Below, piece by piece: positions 61,506-64,000 of a DNA stretch of 64,000 nucleotides (position 1 is the first letter of the stretch; every line of letters begins with the position of its first letter). Source of the DNA: Xanthostigma xanthostigma (Eukaryota > Arthropoda > Insecta > Raphidioptera > Raphidiidae); NCBI GenBank assembly GCA_963575645.1, contig OY754469.1, positions 20,168,001 to 20,232,000 of the forward strand. Direction: 5' to 3'. A program made the position numbers and the translations under genes. The notes beneath the pieces were generated by a model. It saw nothing but the letters and a program-made list of their open reading frames with translations. It made no database searches and had not been told where the DNA came from.

Positions 61506-62779
61506 TTTTCGTTTTTTTTTATTTTGTGTTAGATCACTATTGGAGTTTTTCTAAAATTGAGTTTGATTTTAATTGAATTAATTATAAGGTAGTTTGAATA
61601 TTTCAAATATCCCAAAATCGTACAAAATATAAATACATCTTTCCTATTATTTTTTTTAAATTCTAAATTATTTTAGAACATTTTAAAATTAGTTTCATTT
61701 AATGAATTTTAATTAAATATTTTTAATTTACATTATTTTTATTTGCACAACTTTTTGATTATTTTTGAAATAGTTTTTGCAATTATAGCTATTAAAAACC
61801 GTTGAAATTTTTTCAAAGTAACGGTTTGATTTAATTTTAAGTAACTTTTTTGCTCTCATCTAATTTCAAATTTTCCGTTATTCGTATATAAGTTGTGCTT
61901 ATAGCTTTTGTAGATTATAAAAAATATGTCATTTTATTTCAAGGCTAGTCACCAACTATTTGTATCTTAATTAACGAAAAGATAAAAATGCTTATATTTT
62001 GAGATCTGTTATTAAGAATAGTTTTTTTTTCTGTGATTGAGATTAGAGTGCATTAGCATTTTAGTTTTTTAGGTAAGTATTTAAATTTAATTTTTATGAT
62101 CTAAGTGAAATTGCTTTCTTCGAAATACAACTTTTGTTAAGACCGAAAAAAAACGCAATAAAGACTGGCGCCTTTTATCCTCAACAAATAGATTCGGACT
62201 AATTCATGAATATGAGTGAAATTAGCATAAAAATATTTTCTGTCTGTCTATTTGTTGTCGATAAACGATCGTTAATTTTTACGGTGTAGACAAGGATGTA
62301 AAACGTTAGTACATACGTTTGAAAATTAATAATTATATTGAGCAGTGTTTTGAAGTTGTACAAAAATCCATCAGTGTGTAAGTGATTTTCAATGAAAATC
62401 CATATTTATGACACGTTATTTATTTACTTTATATTTAATATTTATTAAGGCCACCAAATACAAAATATTGACGGTACGTCGAAGAAAGCATATTTTTAAT
62501 ATAAAAGTATTAATTCCAATTTTATTTATTTTGCTGTTCCTAAGTCTTTCTTTTTTATTATGTATATTGTATATATACTATTGTATTATTATTATCTATT
62601 TAATATTAATAATTATTTAATAATTTAATAATTGAATAATTTAAATATTGTAATCAATTGTGAATAAATGATTACTTCAATTTAATGTATTAAACGTTTT
62701 TTTTTGTTCTCTTACCATATGGTTATCCTTGATTGAAAACTCTCGTGTTTTTCTCCTCTGAGCCAAATGCAAGGACTAC
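61506..62779. other. Downstream intergenic region
   Basis: AT-rich, with a second AATAAA near 62155. No gene recognised; the open frame at 62408-62620 is low-complexity. Confidence 0.5.
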
Positions 62780-63733
62780 TAGTGGCGGCTGTAAGTCGGA
62801 GGACTGGTAAATAATTTGAGCCGGAATGAAACTACCCCCCCCCCTGTTTTCGAGGATGCTGAACACGATGGCGGCGTCAGAATTTCTCATTGGGGTGGCC
62901 CAACCCCTCAAACCGGACAAAAACCACCCCCGAGAGGGGTTAAACGCGATTTACTAGGTTTCCCTGCAGAAAGAAGTACTTTACCCCCGTTTTCGAGGAT
63001 GCTGAGTACGGTGGTGGTGTTGGATATCGCGTCCGACCCCTACCAACCCCTCCACTGGCCAATACTCACCCCCGAAAGGAGTGAATTTTTTTTTTGCAAT
63101 ATCAACAGTAAATTTATGTTCTCCCCCTGTTTTCGAGGTCGCTGAGCACGGTGGTGGTTGTGGATATCGCGTCCAACCCCTCCACCAGTCAATACTCACC
63201 CCCGAAAGGGGTGAATTTTTTTTTGCAATAGGTTCGTTCCAAGCAGCCGCGAACGTTAATAAAACCGTACACAGTCTTGTTACTGCGCAAGACTGTCTTG
63301 CGCAGTATCGATTTTTGAGCTAGTGCGCAAATTAGTCTTGCGCAGTGACAAGACTGTGTACGGTTTTATTAACGGTCGCGGCTGCTTGGAACGAACCTAT
63401 TACAAAAAAAAAAAATTCACCCCTTTCGGGGGTGAGTATTGGCCGGTGGAGGGATTGGTAGGGGTCGGACGCGATATCCAACACCACCACCGTACTTAGC
63501 ATTCTCGAAAACGGGGGTAAAGTACTTCTTTCTGCAGGGAAACCTAGTAAATCACGTTTAACCTCTCTCGGGGGTGGTTTTTGGCCGGTTTGAGGGGTTA
63601 AGCCACCTCAATGAGAAATTCTGACGCCGCCATCATGTTCAGCATCCTCGAAAACGGGGGGGGGGAAGGTAGTTTCATTCCGGCTCAAATTATTTACCAT
63701 TTTCGTGTTTTTTCCGACTTACAGCCGCCACTA
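62780..63733. mobile_element. 954-bp GC-rich foldback
   Basis: Ends GTGGCGGCTGTAAGTCGG and complement, with TA on each side. Arms of about 400-450 bp match closely; the centre is a further hairpin (CAGCCGCGAACGTTAATAAAA and complement, with repeated TTGCGCAG). The left arm holds an extra tandem copy of a block of about 110 bp (63122-63230 beside 62985-63105) that the right arm has once. Open frames here are palindrome artefacts. Confidence 0.82.
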
Positions 63734-64000
63734 TACCGGACTACCTTTGACTACACTTATAGGTAGTGAGAGCTGACAACGAATTTAGTGTATGTATTTT
63801 AGGCAATTTGAAATACTAAAAACACAGTATTTTATCAATAGATGAATACAGAATCACGAGTCTGGTAGATCGTTTGCGGTTATTTGCAAAAAAAACAAAA
63901 AAATATGTTTTAGGCAACTTGATATTCTTTTTTTAGCATTTATATAGGTAATCCAGAAAAAAATTGTCAGTTTTAAAGTATGACCTGACCCCCCCGAAAA

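Noticed and set aside
62816-63323. Overlapping Pro-rich open frames
   Set aside because: They lie in GC-rich foldback arms with tandem duplication and change with each strand; repeat artefacts.

Overview
The window is animal nuclear DNA, almost certainly from an insect. It is AT-rich, with spliced genes, GT-AG introns, AATAAA signals and a dense mix of transposon remnants. The GC- and GTACCT-rich dispersed repeats, Helitron ends and Penelope-like elements fit several insect orders, including moths, beetles and hemipterans. I cannot settle the order from sequence alone.

Only two host genes are supported. One is an SLC22-type major facilitator transporter on the + strand, closest in feel to insect organic cation/carcinine transporters. 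Its nine exons run from 1187 to 61418; all splice phases match and the last exon has a stop and a poly(A) signal. The other is an intronless gene for CFAP70 (axonemal TPR protein) on the - strand at 9274-12501, lying wholly inside the 32.6-kb first visible intron of the transporter.

Almost all of the rest is intron filled with mobile DNA. 1.8-9 kb: a Helitron helicase relic, hairpins, a Penelope snap-back, a Tigger/pogo relic and a long foldback. 13-19 kb: a TTAA-flanked MITE, a 1.35-kb Penelope-like inverted dimer carrying two GIY-YIG endonuclease ends, and a 3-kb inverted-repeat bracket holding another foldback. 20-34 kb: a tRNA-derived SINE with target duplications and a second copy, Helitron fragments and several foldbacks. 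35-51 kb: further Penelope snap-backs (one with another element nested in it), a Tigger MITE, an 1.17-kb foldback, the second TTAA MITE, a mariner/IS630-type relic, tRNA-like SINE heads and a Helitron with a SINE inside it. 53.8-56.6 kb: a nest of at least five DNA elements within one intron. 57-59 kb: another Penelope-like hairpin, a two-copy repeat and a Helitron. 62.8-63.7 kb, beyond the gene: a large GC-rich foldback.

The most unusual pattern is that Penelope-like elements repeatedly occur as head-to-head inverted dimers, each flanked by a 12-18 bp target duplication and each carrying hammerhead-ribozyme-like cores (CTGANGA...GAAA) in the arms. This looks like a recurrent product of the integration mechanism, not chance rearrangement. 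No new multi-gene system is evident.
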